Source: Roseomonas gilardii (GTDB lineage: Bacteria > Pseudomonadota > Alphaproteobacteria > Acetobacterales > Acetobacteraceae). From it: a stretch of 64,000 bases of DNA. Below the pieces are notes generated by a model. It was not told the DNA's origin. It searched no databases and worked only from the letters and a program-made list of their open reading frames with translations. Shown piece by piece: positions 36,491 through 45,510 of this stretch. The first letter of the stretch is position 1; each line of letters opens with the position of its first letter. Location: contig NZ_CP015583.1 in NCBI RefSeq assembly GCF_001941945.1, positions 1,601,001 through 1,665,000 on the forward strand, given 5' to 3'. Both the position numbers and the translations under genes were made by a program.

Positions 36491-38475
36491 GCGGCTTGCT
36501 CCAGGGTGATCACGAAAAGGCTCCCCTCCGGGCCAGGAGGGGACTCCGCCTCCAGCGTGCCGCCGAAATCGCTCACGATGTCCCGGCAGATCACGAGCCC
36601 CAGCCCCAGCCCCTCCGATTTCGTGGTGGTGAAGGGCATGAACAAGGACCGACGGACCTCCGGCGCCAGCCCCGGCCCGTTATCCGAGACGGCGATGCGG
36701 ATGCGGGGCGGGATCTGGCCCGGCACGGGCCGCGCCACCACCCCGATGCGCCCGCTCGGCCGCCCCTCCGGTTGCCCCTCCGGTTGCCCCTCCGGTTGCC
36801 CCTCCGGTTGCCCCTCTGGCCGCCCGGCCAGCGCCTCCACCGCATTCTGGATGAGGTTCACCAGCACCTGTTCCAGCCGCACCCGCTCGGCCCGCACCGC
36901 CAGCCCCTCCGGCACATCCACCGTCACGGCGATGGCATCCTGCCGCAGCCGGTAGCCGAGCAGGAGCAGCGCCCCCGCCACCGCCTCCGCCACGGGAACG
37001 GCCTCCAGCTCGCCGCCCGCGCGCCGGGCGAAGCCGCGCAAGCCCCCTGTGATGGCACCGATCCGCTCCGTCAGCCCGGCGATGGTGCCGAGCCCCCGCC
37101 GCGCCGAGGCGGCGTCGCCCCGCTCCAGGAACAGGCTCGCATTGTCGGCGAAGGAGCGGATCGCCGCCACCGGCTGGTTGATCTCATGCGCCACGCTGGC
37201 GGTGATCTGCCCCAGGATGGCGAGCTTGTTGGCCTGCACCAGATCGTCCCGCAGCCGGTGGATGGCGGCCTCGGCGCGCTGCCGCTCCTCGCCCTCCGCC
37301 CGCAGGCTGGCATTGGCCCGCTCCAGTTCGGCGGTGCGGAGGCGGACCTCGGCCTCCAGCTCCTCCCGCTGCCGCCGCTGCCGCGCCATGTCCAGCCCCA
37401 GGCGCCGCCGCCGCCGAAGCGTCAGCCAGGCGAGGAGCAGCGCCAGCAGCCCCGCCAGCAGCGTCAGCAGCCGCGCCGCGGCGGTGGCCAGCTCCACGGG
37501 CACGCGGGTCGGCGTCAGCAGGTGCAGGGTCCAGCCCGTGCTGGGCACCGGAACGCGGGTGAGGAGGAAGCTCTCCGGCGCGGCACCGGGCAGGCGCAGG
37601 CGGACGGGGTCCTCCGCCGGCGCCGCGTCATCCGGCAGCGGCAGCGGCTCCAGCGGCGCGTCGCCGAACTGCAGGCTCTCGCGGATGCGCTGTCGCTCCT
37701 CCTCGGACAGCGGCGCGATGGCATGGAAGCGCCAGCCCGGCTCGCTGGTGACCAGCACGATCCCCGCCCGGTCCGTGACCAGCACGGGCTGGTGCAGCGG
37801 CCGCCAGCCCTCCTCCACGCCCTCGAACAGCGTCTTCACCACGATCACGCCCAAGGCCGCGGAGCCGGCCCCGCCGGGGGAGGGCGGCACGTCGATCCGG
37901 CGGCCGAGATAGAGGCCCGGCTGGTGGCTGGCCGTGCCCAGGGCGAAATGCTCCGCCGAGCCCTGTTCCATCGACAGCCGGGCATAGGGGCGGAAGCTGT
38001 AGTCATTGCCGACGAAGCTGTCCTCCTGCCGCCAGTTGCTGGCGGCCAGCGTCACGCCCTCCGCGTCGAGCGCGTAGATCACCCCGGCCCCGGTGCTCCG
38101 GCTCAGCGATTCCAGCTTGATGTCCAGCGCGTGCAGCAGCGCGGCATCGCGGGTCTCCAGGGCCCGGCGCAGGTCCGGATCGCTCGCCAGCACCACCGGC
38201 AGGCTGCGCTGCTTGTCGATCTCGCTGCGCAGCAGGGCCACGCGCAGTTCCGCCTCGGCCCGCGCGCTGGTCCGCAGGTCGGACAGGGCGATATGCGTCG
38301 CGAGCCCGTCGGCCGCCCGGTCCAGCAGGAGCAGCAGCAGCAGCGGCAGCACCAGCCAGGCGGCGCGGCGCCAACGGGAAACCCGGCGGGACGCCTGACG
38401 CGGAATCCGGCGGAATCGCCACCGCGAGCCGGGCCGCGAGGGCTGCCGCGCCGGGCCGGAAAGAGCCTCGGTCAT
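36487..38475 (-). CDS. dctB: C4-dicarboxylate sensor histidine kinase
   Basis: The 662-residue kinase has two membrane helices (about 37-55 and 325-350) that enclose a periplasmic double-PAS sensor domain of the DctB kind ([18 protein letters not shown]...). A coiled-coil linker follows, then the H-box SVAHEINQP with the phosphorylated His near 430, the N-box ([10 protein letters not shown]) and G-boxes (DNGPGL, GLGLGL). It senses succinate, malate or fumarate together with DctA and phosphorylates DctD. Between the N-box and first G-box sits an insertion with four perfect QPEG repeats (residues about 556-571). The start is ATG at 38475, preceded by an in-frame TTG. The ribosome binding site is weak. 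Confidence 0.94.
36763..36810. repeat. 12-bp minisatellite inside dctB (four perfect copies)
   Basis: Four perfect tandem copies of CCCCTCCGGTTG stand here, flanked by diverged copies on each side (through 36822). On the coding strand they read QPEG four times within the kinase ATP-binding domain. Since 12 is a multiple of three, loss or gain of copies keeps the frame. Confidence 0.95.
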
Positions 38476-38488
38476 CAACGGAAGGCCT

Positions 38489-38504
38489 GTGCGGAAATCC
38501 GCAC
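38489..38504. promoter_or_regulatory. Candidate DctD upstream activator site 1
   Basis: GTGCGGAAATCCGCAC is an inverted repeat with 7-bp arms and two central bases. It lies upstream of the dctA sigma-54 promoter and just before the dctB start. Confidence 0.7.
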
Positions 38505-38520
38505 TACCGGGTCCGGCACT

Positions 38521-38536
38521 GTGTGGCGATCCGCAT
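38521..38536. promoter_or_regulatory. Candidate DctD upstream activator site 2
   Basis: GTGTGGCGATCCGCAT matches site 1 at 12 of 16 positions. The two centres are 32 bp apart, about three helical turns, so both face the same side of the DNA as tandem enhancer sites usually do. Confidence 0.6.
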
Positions 38537-38622
38537 CCACCCCGCGCCGATGCCGCGATGCAGCATGAAATATCTTATAGAAGATGAAGGGCTTAGCATT
38601 CCTCGTCCCTCCGCACGCCCGC

Positions 38623-38637
38623 TGGCACGCCCTTTGC
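38623..38637 (+). promoter_or_regulatory. Sigma-54 (-24/-12) promoter of dctA
   Basis: TGGCACG, four bases, then TTGC gives the full -24/-12 consensus, with 10 bp between the invariant GG and GC. It lies 96 bp upstream of the dctA ATG and downstream of the two candidate DctD sites. Confidence 0.9.
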
Positions 38638-38732
38638 CCTTGGCCTCCTGAACGCCGGCATCCGGCGTGACGTCGGAAACCGGAACGCCGCATCCCGCAG
38701 AGGCGGCGGCGCAGCACAGGGGCGAGCATCCA

Positions 38733-40070
38733 ATGGCCATCATCCAACCCACCGCCGTGGCGGTGCCACGCAAGCCGAAGAAGCTCTACCAGCAACTCTA
38801 CGTGCAGGTGCTCTTCGCGATCACCGTCGGCATCCTGCTCGGCCATTACTACCCGTCCTTCGCCCAGGAGATGAAGCCGCTGGGCGACGCCTTCATCAAG
38901 CTGGTGAAGATGATCATCGCCCCCGTGATCTTCCTGACCGTGGTGACCGGCATCGCCGGCATGCGCGACATGGGCAAGGTCGGGCGCGTCGCCGGCAAGG
39001 CGATGCTCTACTTCGTCACCTTCTCCACCCTGGCGCTGATCATCGGCATGATCGTGGCCAACGTGATCCGTCCGGGCGCGGGGCTGAACATCGACCCGGC
39101 CTCGCTCGATCCCAGGGCCGTGGCCGGCTACGCCGCCAAGGCGCATGAGACGAGCATCACCGGCTTCCTGATGAACATCATCCCGAGCACGCCGGTCAGC
39201 GCCTTCGAGTCCGGCGACATCCTGCAGGTGCTGTTCTTCTCCGTGCTGCTCGGCATCGCGCTCTCCCTGGTGGGGGAGAAGGCCGATCCGCTGATGAACG
39301 TGCTGAACTCGCTCTCCGCCGGCGTCTTCAAGCTGGTGGCGATCCTGATGAAGGCCGCGCCCATCGGTGCCTTCGGCGCCATGGCCTTCACCATCGGCCG
39401 CTACGGCATCGGCTCCATCGCCAACCTGGCGCTGCTGATCGCCACCTTCTACCTGACCTCGATCCTCTTCGTGCTGGTCGTGCTGGGCGCGGTGGCGAAG
39501 TACAACGGCTTCTCCATCCTGGCGCTGATCCGCTACATCAAGGAGGAACTGCTGCTGGTGCTGGGCACCTCCTCCTCCGAGGCGGCGCTGCCCGCCCTGA
39601 TGGAGAAGATGGAGAAGGCCGGCTGCGCCAAGTCCGTGGTCGGGTTGGTGGTGCCGACGGGCTATTCCTTCAACCTCGACGGCACGAACATCTACATGAC
39701 CATGGCGGCGCTCTTCATCGCGCAGGCCGTGGGGATCGACCTCAGCATCTGGGACCAGATCCTGCTCCTGCTGGTCGCCATGCTGTCCTCCAAGGGCGCG
39801 GCCGGCATCACCGGCGCGGGCTTCATCACCCTGGCGGCCACGCTCTCCGTGGTGCCCTCCGTACCGGTGGCCGGCATGGCGCTCATCCTGGGCATCGACC
39901 GCTTCATGTCCGAGTGCCGCGCGCTGACCAACTTCGTCGGCAACGCGGTGGCCACGGTGGTGGTCGCCCGCTGGGAGGGTGAGCTGGACCGCGAGAAGCT
40001 GAACGCCGCCCTGTCCGGCCAGGCCGAGGAGAAGGTGGTCCTCGCCGCCCCGGTCCCGGCCGCCGAGTAA
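38733..40070 (+). CDS. dctA: C4-dicarboxylate:cation symporter
   Basis: The 445-residue inner-membrane transporter of the DAACS family takes up succinate, fumarate, malate and often orotate with cations. The re-entrant loop motif [13 protein letters not shown] and the substrate-binding [16 protein letters not shown] are intact, together with the C-terminal helix [24 protein letters not shown]. The ATG at 38733 begins directly before the cytosolic head. Expression is expected to depend on sigma-54 and DctBD, encoded divergently. A strong terminator follows. Confidence 0.96.
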   Translation: MAIIQPTAVAVPRKPKKLYQQLYVQVLFAITVGILLGHYYPSFAQEMKPLGDAFIKLVKMIIAPVIFLTVVTGIAGMRDMGKVGRVAGKAMLYFVTFSTLALIIGMIVANVIRPGAGLNIDPASLDPRAVAGYAAKAHETSITGFLMNIIPSTPVSAFESGDILQVLFFSVLLGIALSLVGEKADPLMNVLNSLSAGVFKLVAILMKAAPIGAFGAMAFTIGRYGIGSIANLALLIATFYLTSILFVLVVLGAVAKYNGFSILALIRYIKEELLLVLGTSSSEAALPALMEKMEKAGCAKSVVGLVVPTGYSFNLDGTNIYMTMAALFIAQAVGIDLSIWDQILLLLVAMLSSKGAAGITGAGFITLAATLSVVPSVPVAGMALILGIDRFMSECRALTNFVGNAVATVVVARWEGELDREKLNAALSGQAEEKVVLAAPVPAAE

Positions 40071-40102
40071 CGGCCGGGCCGCATCCGGCTCCGGAGGAAT
40101 GG

Positions 40103-40130
40103 AACGGGGCGCCCGCCAGGGCGCCCCGTT
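40103..40130. terminator. Strong terminator between dctA and MDR-type reductase gene
   Basis: A perfect 12-bp stem (AACGGGGCGCCC / GGGCGCCCCGTT) has a GCCA loop and is followed by TCCGTC. It lies between two convergent genes and can stop transcription from both sides. Confidence 0.8.
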
Positions 40131-40144
40131 TCCGTCTGGCGCCC

Positions 40145-41140
40145 TCAGTCCAGCGCCACCACCAGCTTGCCGAAATTCTTCCCCGCCAGCAGCCCGGCAA
40201 AGGCCCCGGGCGCCTCGCGCAGCCCGTGCACGACATCCTCGCGGTACTTCAGCGCCCCCTCGCGCAGCCAGCGCGCCCCGGTCTCGCGCCAGACGGGGAA
40301 CTGCCGGGGATGGTCGCCCACGATGAAGCCGCGGATGCTGAGCTTGTTCCGCACCGCGCTCATCAGGTTCGGGCCGGGAGCGGGGGAGCCGTCATTGTAC
40401 TCCGCGACCATGCCGCACATGGCCACGCGCCCGAAGGGGTTCAGCAGCGGCCAGACCGCCCGCTGCACGGCCCCGCCGACATTCTCGAAATACACGTCGA
40501 TCCCGCGCGGACAGGCTTCCGCCAGGGCGGCGGGGAAACCATCCCCCCGGTGATCGACGCAGGCATCGAAGCCGAGCTCGTCCCGCACATAGGCGCATTT
40601 CTCCGCGCCCCCGGCGATGCCCACGACCCGCGCGCCCATATGCTTCGCGATCTGCCCGGCCACCGCGCCCACCGCGCCGGAGGCCGCCGCGACCACGAAG
40701 GTCTCGCCCGGCCTGACCGGCGCGATCTCGGTGCAGCCGACCCAGGCCGTGGTGCCGGGCATGCCCAGCACGCCGAGATAGGCGGAAGGCGGAGCGGCCT
40801 CCGCATCCACCGGCGTCAACAGGTGCGGCGGCACGGAGCAGTAATGCTGCCAACCCCTGCCGCCCAGCACCCAGGTGCCGGGCTCGAAGCCGGGGCCGGA
40901 CACGACCTGTCCGACGCTCTGCCCCTCCATCACCGCGCCGAGCGCGACGGGCGGGGCATAGGACTTCGTGTCGTTCATCCGCCCGCGCATATAGGGGTCG
41001 AGCGACAGGAACCGGTTCCGCACCAGCACCTCGCCCGGGGCAGGCTGCGGCACCGGCGCTTCCTCATAGACCAGGTGCTCGCCGGTCGGGGTCCCGGTGG
41101 GCCGCTTGGCCAGCCGGATCATCGGGTTCGTCTCGGGCAT
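40145..41140 (-). CDS. NADP-dependent oxidoreductase, medium-chain (MDR) leukotriene B4 dehydrogenase-like
   Basis: The 331-residue zinc-free MDR enzyme has the N-terminal GroES-like domain (LVRNRFLSLDPYMRGRM) and the NADPH-binding domain (FVVAAASGAVGAVAGQIAKHMGARVVGIAGG). The family reduces alpha,beta-unsaturated ketones and aldehydes (curcumin/prostaglandin reductase group), with IDVYFENVGG as a signature. I chose the ATG at 41140, right before TNPMIRLAKRP, where relatives begin; an in-frame ATG at 41158 is also possible. It is monocistronic and convergent with dctA. The physiological substrate is unknown. Confidence 0.9.
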   Translation of the reverse strand: MPETNPMIRLAKRPTGTPTGEHLVYEEAPVPQPAPGEVLVRNRFLSLDPYMRGRMNDTKSYAPPVALGAVMEGQSVGQVVSGPGFEPGTWVLGGRGWQHYCSVPPHLLTPVDAEAAPPSAYLGVLGMPGTTAWVGCTEIAPVRPGETFVVAAASGAVGAVAGQIAKHMGARVVGIAGGAEKCAYVRDELGFDACVDHRGDGFPAALAEACPRGIDVYFENVGGAVQRAVWPLLNPFGRVAMCGMVAEYNDGSPAPGPNLMSAVRNKLSIRGFIVGDHPRQFPVWRETGARWLREGALKYREDVVHGLREAPGAFAGLLAGKNFGKLVVALD

Positions 41141-41344
41141 GAGGCGCGCACACTCCATTGTGTCTTTGGAACCGGGTCCGCCCGATTGCGGGACCATCCG
41201 GCCCTGGCGGCAAGATGGGGCCGCCCGCCCCGGGGATGGAGGGGGGGGCGGAGCGGGCGGGGCATGCTTTCGGCCCGGCCCGACATCGGCTAGCGATGCT
41301 GGCCCGCCGACAGGACGAGGTCGGCAACAGGACGGAACACAGGC

Positions 41345-41857
41345 ATGAGCGGACCCAGGCGAATCATCGGGCTGGCCGGCTGGAGCGGCGCCGGCAAGAC
41401 CACGCTGCTGACCCGCCTGATCCCCTGCCTGAACGCGCGCGGCGTCTCCGTCTCGACACTCAAGCACGCGCATCACGATTTCGACGTGGACCAGCCGGGC
41501 AAGGACAGCCACAGCCACCGGATGGCCGGGGCGCAGCAGGTGCTGGTCTCCTCCGCCCGCCGCTGGGCACTGATGACCGAGCTGCGCGACGCGCCGGAGC
41601 CGGACCTGGCCTTCCTCCTGTCCCGCCTCTCGCCGGTCGATCTCGTGGTGGTCGAGGGCTTCAAGCGCGACCGCCACCCGAAGCTGGAGGTCTTCCGCGC
41701 CGCCAACAACCGCCCCTGGCTGCATCCGGAGGACCCGGCCATCCGCGCCGTGGCCGCCGACACGCCACCCCCGGGCGGCCTCCCCCATGCCGGCCTTGAC
41801 GAGATCGAGCGCCTGGCCGACCTCGTGCTGGAATTCGCCGCCCCTTGGCCCGGCTGA
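41345..41857 (+). CDS. mobB: Molybdopterin-guanine dinucleotide biosynthesis adaptor protein B
   Basis: The 170-residue P-loop protein has Walker A GWSGAGKTT at residues 12-20. It also has the MobB pattern STLKHAHHDFDVDQPGKDS and DLVVVEGFKRDRHPKLEVFR. MobB binds GTP and helps MobA make the guanylated molybdenum cofactor for DMSO-reductase-type enzymes. The ATG at 41345 begins the frame. The gene overlaps moeA by 13 bp, so the two are read from one transcript. Confidence 0.94.
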   Translation: MSGPRRIIGLAGWSGAGKTTLLTRLIPCLNARGVSVSTLKHAHHDFDVDQPGKDSHSHRMAGAQQVLVSSARRWALMTELRDAPEPDLAFLLSRLSPVDLVVVEGFKRDRHPKLEVFRAANNRPWLHPEDPAIRAVAADTPPPGGLPHAGLDEIERLADLVLEFAAPWPG

Positions 41858-43089
41858 GCAACGACTGCTTCGCCGCTGCCGACGGCGCGCTGACCCTGGC
41901 ACAAGCCGAGGCGCTGATCGCCCGCCTGCCGCCCCCGGCGGGCGGGGGCGGGACCGTGCCGCTGCTGGCCGCACGCGGGCGGGTACTGGCCGAGGACATC
42001 GCAGCCCCCATCGACCTGCCTCCCTTCGGCAACAGCGCCATGGACGGCTATGCCTTCGCCCGGGCCGATCTGGGGGGGGAAGGCGGCTGGCTGCCATTGG
42101 CCGGCCGCGTCGCGGCGGGCGATGCGGCAGCCCCCCTGCCACCGGGCCATGCCATCCGCATCCTGACCGGCGCACCCCTGCCGCCCGGCGCGGACACGGT
42201 GATGATCCAGGAGGACGCCAGGGCCGAGCCCGGCCGGGTCTTCCTGCCGCCGGGCCTGCCGCCCGGCGCCAATATCCGCCACGCCGGAGAGGACCTGCCG
42301 GCGGGCGCCCTGGCACTGCCGAAGGGCCGGCTGGTCGCGCCCCCCGAGATCGCCCTGGCGGCCGCGCTCGGCCTGACAACCCTGCCCGTGACGCGCCGCC
42401 CGCGCCTGGGCGTCTTCAGCACGGGCAGCGAACTGGTCGCGCCCGGCGGGCGGCTCGGCCCGGCGCAGGCGCATGACAGCAACCGCTTCATGCTGCTGTC
42501 CCTGCTGGCGAACCTGCCGGTGGAGGCGGTGGATCTCGGCCTGCTCCCCGACCGGCGCGGAGAAACCGAGGCGGCCCTGCGCGACGCTGCGCTCTCGCAT
42601 GACATGTTACTGACATCCGGCGGCGTGAGCGCAGGCGAGGAGGACCATGTCCGCCGCGCCATCGAAACGGTGGGAAGCCTCGTCTTCTGGCGCCTCGCGG
42701 TGAAGCCGGGGCGTCCCCTGGCGATGGGGGTGGTGGAGGGCTGCCCCGTTCTGGGCCTGCCGGGCAACCCGGTCGCGGCGCTGCTCGGCTTCCTGCACCT
42801 CGCGCGTCCCCTGGCCCTGCATCTGGCCGGCGCCGCACCGAGGCCGCTGCCGCGCTTCGAGCTGCGTGCCGGCTTCAGCCACCGCAAGCTGCCGGGGCGG
42901 CGCGAATACCTGCGCGTGGCGGTGGAGGCGGGCCCGGACGGTCCCGTGGCCCGCAAACTGGGCCGGGGCGGGGCGGGACAGATCGCCTCGCTGCTGCAAA
43001 GCGACGCCTTCGCCGAACTGCCGGAAGACAGGGGCGATGTCGCCCCGGGCGACCGCATCCTGGTTCTGCCCTTCGCCGGACTGTTCTGA
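41845..43089 (+). CDS. moeA: Molybdopterin molybdenumtransferase
   Basis: The 414-residue enzyme inserts molybdenum into molybdopterin. The family markers FGNSAMDGYAFA, STGSELVAPGG, TSGGVSAGEEDHVRRAI, KPGRPLAMG and GLPGNPVAALLGF occur in order through domains I-IV. The start appears to be TTG at 41845, inside the end of mobB. No ATG or GTG is found before the conserved region, and coupling to mobB translation would help such a weak codon. The 407 bp after the stop are non-coding. Confidence 0.94.
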   Translation: MARLSNDCFAAADGALTLAQAEALIARLPPPAGGGGTVPLLAARGRVLAEDIAAPIDLPPFGNSAMDGYAFARADLGGEGGWLPLAGRVAAGDAAAPLPPGHAIRILTGAPLPPGADTVMIQEDARAEPGRVFLPPGLPPGANIRHAGEDLPAGALALPKGRLVAPPEIALAAALGLTTLPVTRRPRLGVFSTGSELVAPGGRLGPAQAHDSNRFMLLSLLANLPVEAVDLGLLPDRRGETEAALRDAALSHDMLLTSGGVSAGEEDHVRRAIETVGSLVFWRLAVKPGRPLAMGVVEGCPVLGLPGNPVAALLGFLHLARPLALHLAGAAPRPLPRFELRAGFSHRKLPGRREYLRVAVEAGPDGPVARKLGRGGAGQIASLLQSDAFAELPEDRGDVAPGDRILVLPFAGLF

Positions 43090-43496
43090 TCCGCACCACG
43101 GAACGCACTGGGCCATGAAGCATCCCTTGCTTCTCCGCCCGCGCCCCGCTATAGGAATAAAATCAACACCAGGCTTCGCCCGGCCGACAGCGCTGGCTCC
43201 CAGTGCCACGGATGGCCGGACGTCCACGCACCTCCCGCACCGGTGACATCAGCCCCCGAGGCGCGGGCTCAACAGCACCCATCCGACACGCAGAGCGAAG
43301 CCCTGACCCCCCCGTCCAGGCAAATAAAGGACTAAAACGCTAAAACGCTAAAACGCTAAAACGTTAAAACGGTGCCGACGAAAGGCCCCTGCCTCCGGCC
43401 AACCCCCGAGAACCCCGCCGGGGCCTCATGCACCCGAGAGCCCCCACCCACGGGCCGGCGCGGCCCGCCATTCGGAGGCCCGTCCCGGGACCGCCT
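43090..43496. other. Non-coding 407-bp stretch between convergent moeA and mobA
   Basis: No gene is supported here. The part near 43332-43371 is a five-copy 8-bp repeat of unusually high A content for this genome. The rest shows no clear terminator or promoter to me. Confidence 0.7.
43332..43371. repeat. Five tandem copies of an 8-bp A-rich repeat
   Basis: CTAAAACG occurs four times in a row and is followed by TTAAAACG. It is the most A-rich run in the window, lying between the ends of moeA and mobA, so it is unlikely to be a promoter for either. Confidence 0.95.
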
Positions 43497-44105
43497 TCAC
43501 CCCGTAAGGCGCCGCTCGGCCTCAGCCAGTTCCTGCGGCGTATTGGCATTGAAGAACGGATCGCGGTCCCCCGCCTCCCAGACGGCCATGGCGCATCCCC
43601 GGCGCGCGGCCCAGGCCGCTACCCGCCTTTCCCCGGCCAGCAGCCCGGCCCGCAACTCGTCCCTTAGCGCAACGGGCCAGAGCGCGACCGGCGGATGGGG
43701 GTCCGGACCGGTCGCCGCGCAGGCGATAGGGGCGCCTGCGGCCTCGCGCGCCGCATGCAGGCGCGCGACCAGATCGGGCGGCGCGAAGGGATTGTCGCCC
43801 GGCAGAGAAACCAGCCAGGGCAGGTCCGGACGGTGTTCCGCCACCCAGTCCATACCCGCCAGGACACCGGCCAATGGCCCGGGGAAATCCGGCACCCCAT
43901 CCGCCGCCACGGGCAGGCCCCAGGCGCCGAAGCGCGCCGGATCGCCGTTCGCATTCAGCAGGCAGGCCGCGACCTGGGGGCGGAGGGAGGCCAGCACATG
44001 GTCCAGCATGGTCCGCCCGCCGAGCGGCAGCAGCACCTTGTCGCCGCCGCCCATCCGCCGCGCCAGCCCGCCCGCCAGCACGAGCCCCGCCGTGTCACCC
44101 CGCAT
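43497..44105 (-). CDS. mobA: Molybdenum cofactor guanylyltransferase
   Basis: The 202-residue nucleotidyltransferase joins GMP to molybdenum cofactor. The N-terminal loop LAGGLARRMGGGDKVLLPL and the central DFPGPLAGVLAGMDWV are those of MobA and separate it from the CMP-transferring MocA. The LPGDNPFAPPDL stretch carries the metal-binding aspartate. It starts 4 bp after the NCS2 permease stop, so it sits at the end of the purine gene unit, apart from mobB-moeA but converging on them. Confidence 0.92.
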   Translation of the reverse strand: MRGDTAGLVLAGGLARRMGGGDKVLLPLGGRTMLDHVLASLRPQVAACLLNANGDPARFGAWGLPVAADGVPDFPGPLAGVLAGMDWVAEHRPDLPWLVSLPGDNPFAPPDLVARLHAAREAAGAPIACAATGPDPHPPVALWPVALRDELRAGLLAGERRVAAWAARRGCAMAVWEAGDRDPFFNANTPQELAEAERRLTG

Positions 44106-44109
44106 GATC

Positions 44110-45495
44110 TCAGCTCAGCCGCGTCATCACCGCGATATAGGCGATGAAGACCACGCCCAGGCCCCAGACCACGCCACTGATCTCCCGCGCCCGGCCGAGC
44201 GACAGGAACAGCAGGATATAGCTCAGCGTGCCGATCGCCATGCCGTTGATCAGGTTGTTGGTCAGCACCGTCAGCAACAGCGTCAGCGCCACCGGCACGG
44301 CATTGGTCAACTGGCCGAGATCGATGCGCGTCAGCCCCTGCAGCATCAGCACGCCGACCACCACCAGCGCCGGTGCCGTCGCCTGCGGCGGGATCACGGT
44401 GAAGACCGGCCAGACGAACAGCGCCAGGAAGAACAGCGCCGCCACGGTGATGGAGGTAAGCCCCGTGCGCCCGCCCGCCTGCACGCCGGTGACGGATTCG
44501 ATATAGGCCGTGACCACGGAGGTGCCGAGGATCGGCCCCACGATCGTCGCCGTCGCATCCGTGGAAAAGGCGGCCGTGGCATTGGGGATGGAGCCGTCCG
44601 GCCGGCGCAGGTTCGCCGCTCCGGTGACGCCGATCACCGTCGCCAGCGTCGAGAAGAACTCGGCGCAGACGAAGTAGAACAGGATCGGCAGCACCACGAT
44701 GAAGTTCTGGAACATGTAGGAGAAGTCGAGCTGGCCGAAGGTGTTGGACGGCCAGTGCGGCAGCGCCAGGAAGGCGGAGGGCGCCCTGGTGATGACGGCA
44801 CCGTTGGGCAGCGGCACGAAGCAGCCGATCAGGGTCAGCACGGCGATGGAGAGGATCAGCGCGCCCGGGATCTGCCGCGCCACCAGCATCGGCGTGACCA
44901 GGATGCCGGCCAGGGTCAGCAGCACGGCGGGTTCGCGCAGCGAGCCCATGGCGATGAAGGTGCCGGGATTGGCGACCACGAAGCCCGCCCCGCGCAGGGC
45001 GATGAAGACGATATAGGCGCCCACCGCCGCGCTGATGCCGACCTTCAGCACCTCCGGCACGTCCTTGGCCACCTTCTCGCGCAGCTTCGTCAGGCTGAGC
45101 AGCAGGAAGACCACGCCGGTGAAGCAGACCATGGCCAGCGCGCCCTGCCAGGGCACGCCCATGCCCTTCACCAGGATGAAGGTGAAGACGACGTTGGAGC
45201 CCATGGCCGGCGCCACGGCAAGCGGCAGGTTCGCCGTCAGCCCCATCATCACGCTGCCGAAGATAGCGGCCAGCGCGGTGGCGATCACCAGGTCGCCGCG
45301 GTCCATACCCGCCTGCGACATGATCGCCGGGTTCACCGCGATGATATAGGCCATGGCGGCGAAGGTGGTGAGGCCGGCGATGACCTCCTGCGGCACGGAG
45401 CTGCCGCGTTCGCTCAGCTTGAAGAAGCGGTCGAGCACGCCTTTCGGCCGTGCCTCGCCGATGGGCGCCCCCGCGCCCAAGCTTGCATTGCTCAT
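44110..45495 (-). CDS. NCS2 family purine permease (AzgA/GhxP-like)
   Basis: The 461-residue inner-membrane protein has about 12-14 hydrophobic segments and the NCS2 AzgA-type N-terminus (FKLSERGSSVPQEVIAGLTT, then AYIIAVNPAIM). It also has motifs FSTDATATIVGPILGTSVV and ESVTGVQAGGRTGLT. Members take up adenine, guanine or hypoxanthine with protons. It follows the adenine deaminase gene by 15 bp and is itself followed by mobA, so adenine import and deamination are likely its role. Confidence 0.93.
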   Translation of the reverse strand: MSNASLGAGAPIGEARPKGVLDRFFKLSERGSSVPQEVIAGLTTFAAMAYIIAVNPAIMSQAGMDRGDLVIATALAAIFGSVMMGLTANLPLAVAPAMGSNVVFTFILVKGMGVPWQGALAMVCFTGVVFLLLSLTKLREKVAKDVPEVLKVGISAAVGAYIVFIALRGAGFVVANPGTFIAMGSLREPAVLLTLAGILVTPMLVARQIPGALILSIAVLTLIGCFVPLPNGAVITRAPSAFLALPHWPSNTFGQLDFSYMFQNFIVVLPILFYFVCAEFFSTLATVIGVTGAANLRRPDGSIPNATAAFSTDATATIVGPILGTSVVTAYIESVTGVQAGGRTGLTSITVAALFFLALFVWPVFTVIPPQATAPALVVVGVLMLQGLTRIDLGQLTNAVPVALTLLLTVLTNNLINGMAIGTLSYILLFLSLGRAREISGVVWGLGVVFIAYIAVMTRLS

Positions 45496-45510
45496 GTGGG
45501 AAACCCCCTC

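Noticed and set aside
43497-44105. MocA-type cytidylyltransferase for xanthine dehydrogenase
   Set aside because: The DFPGPLAG and N-terminal loop patterns are those of MobA, although the purine neighbours made MocA tempting.
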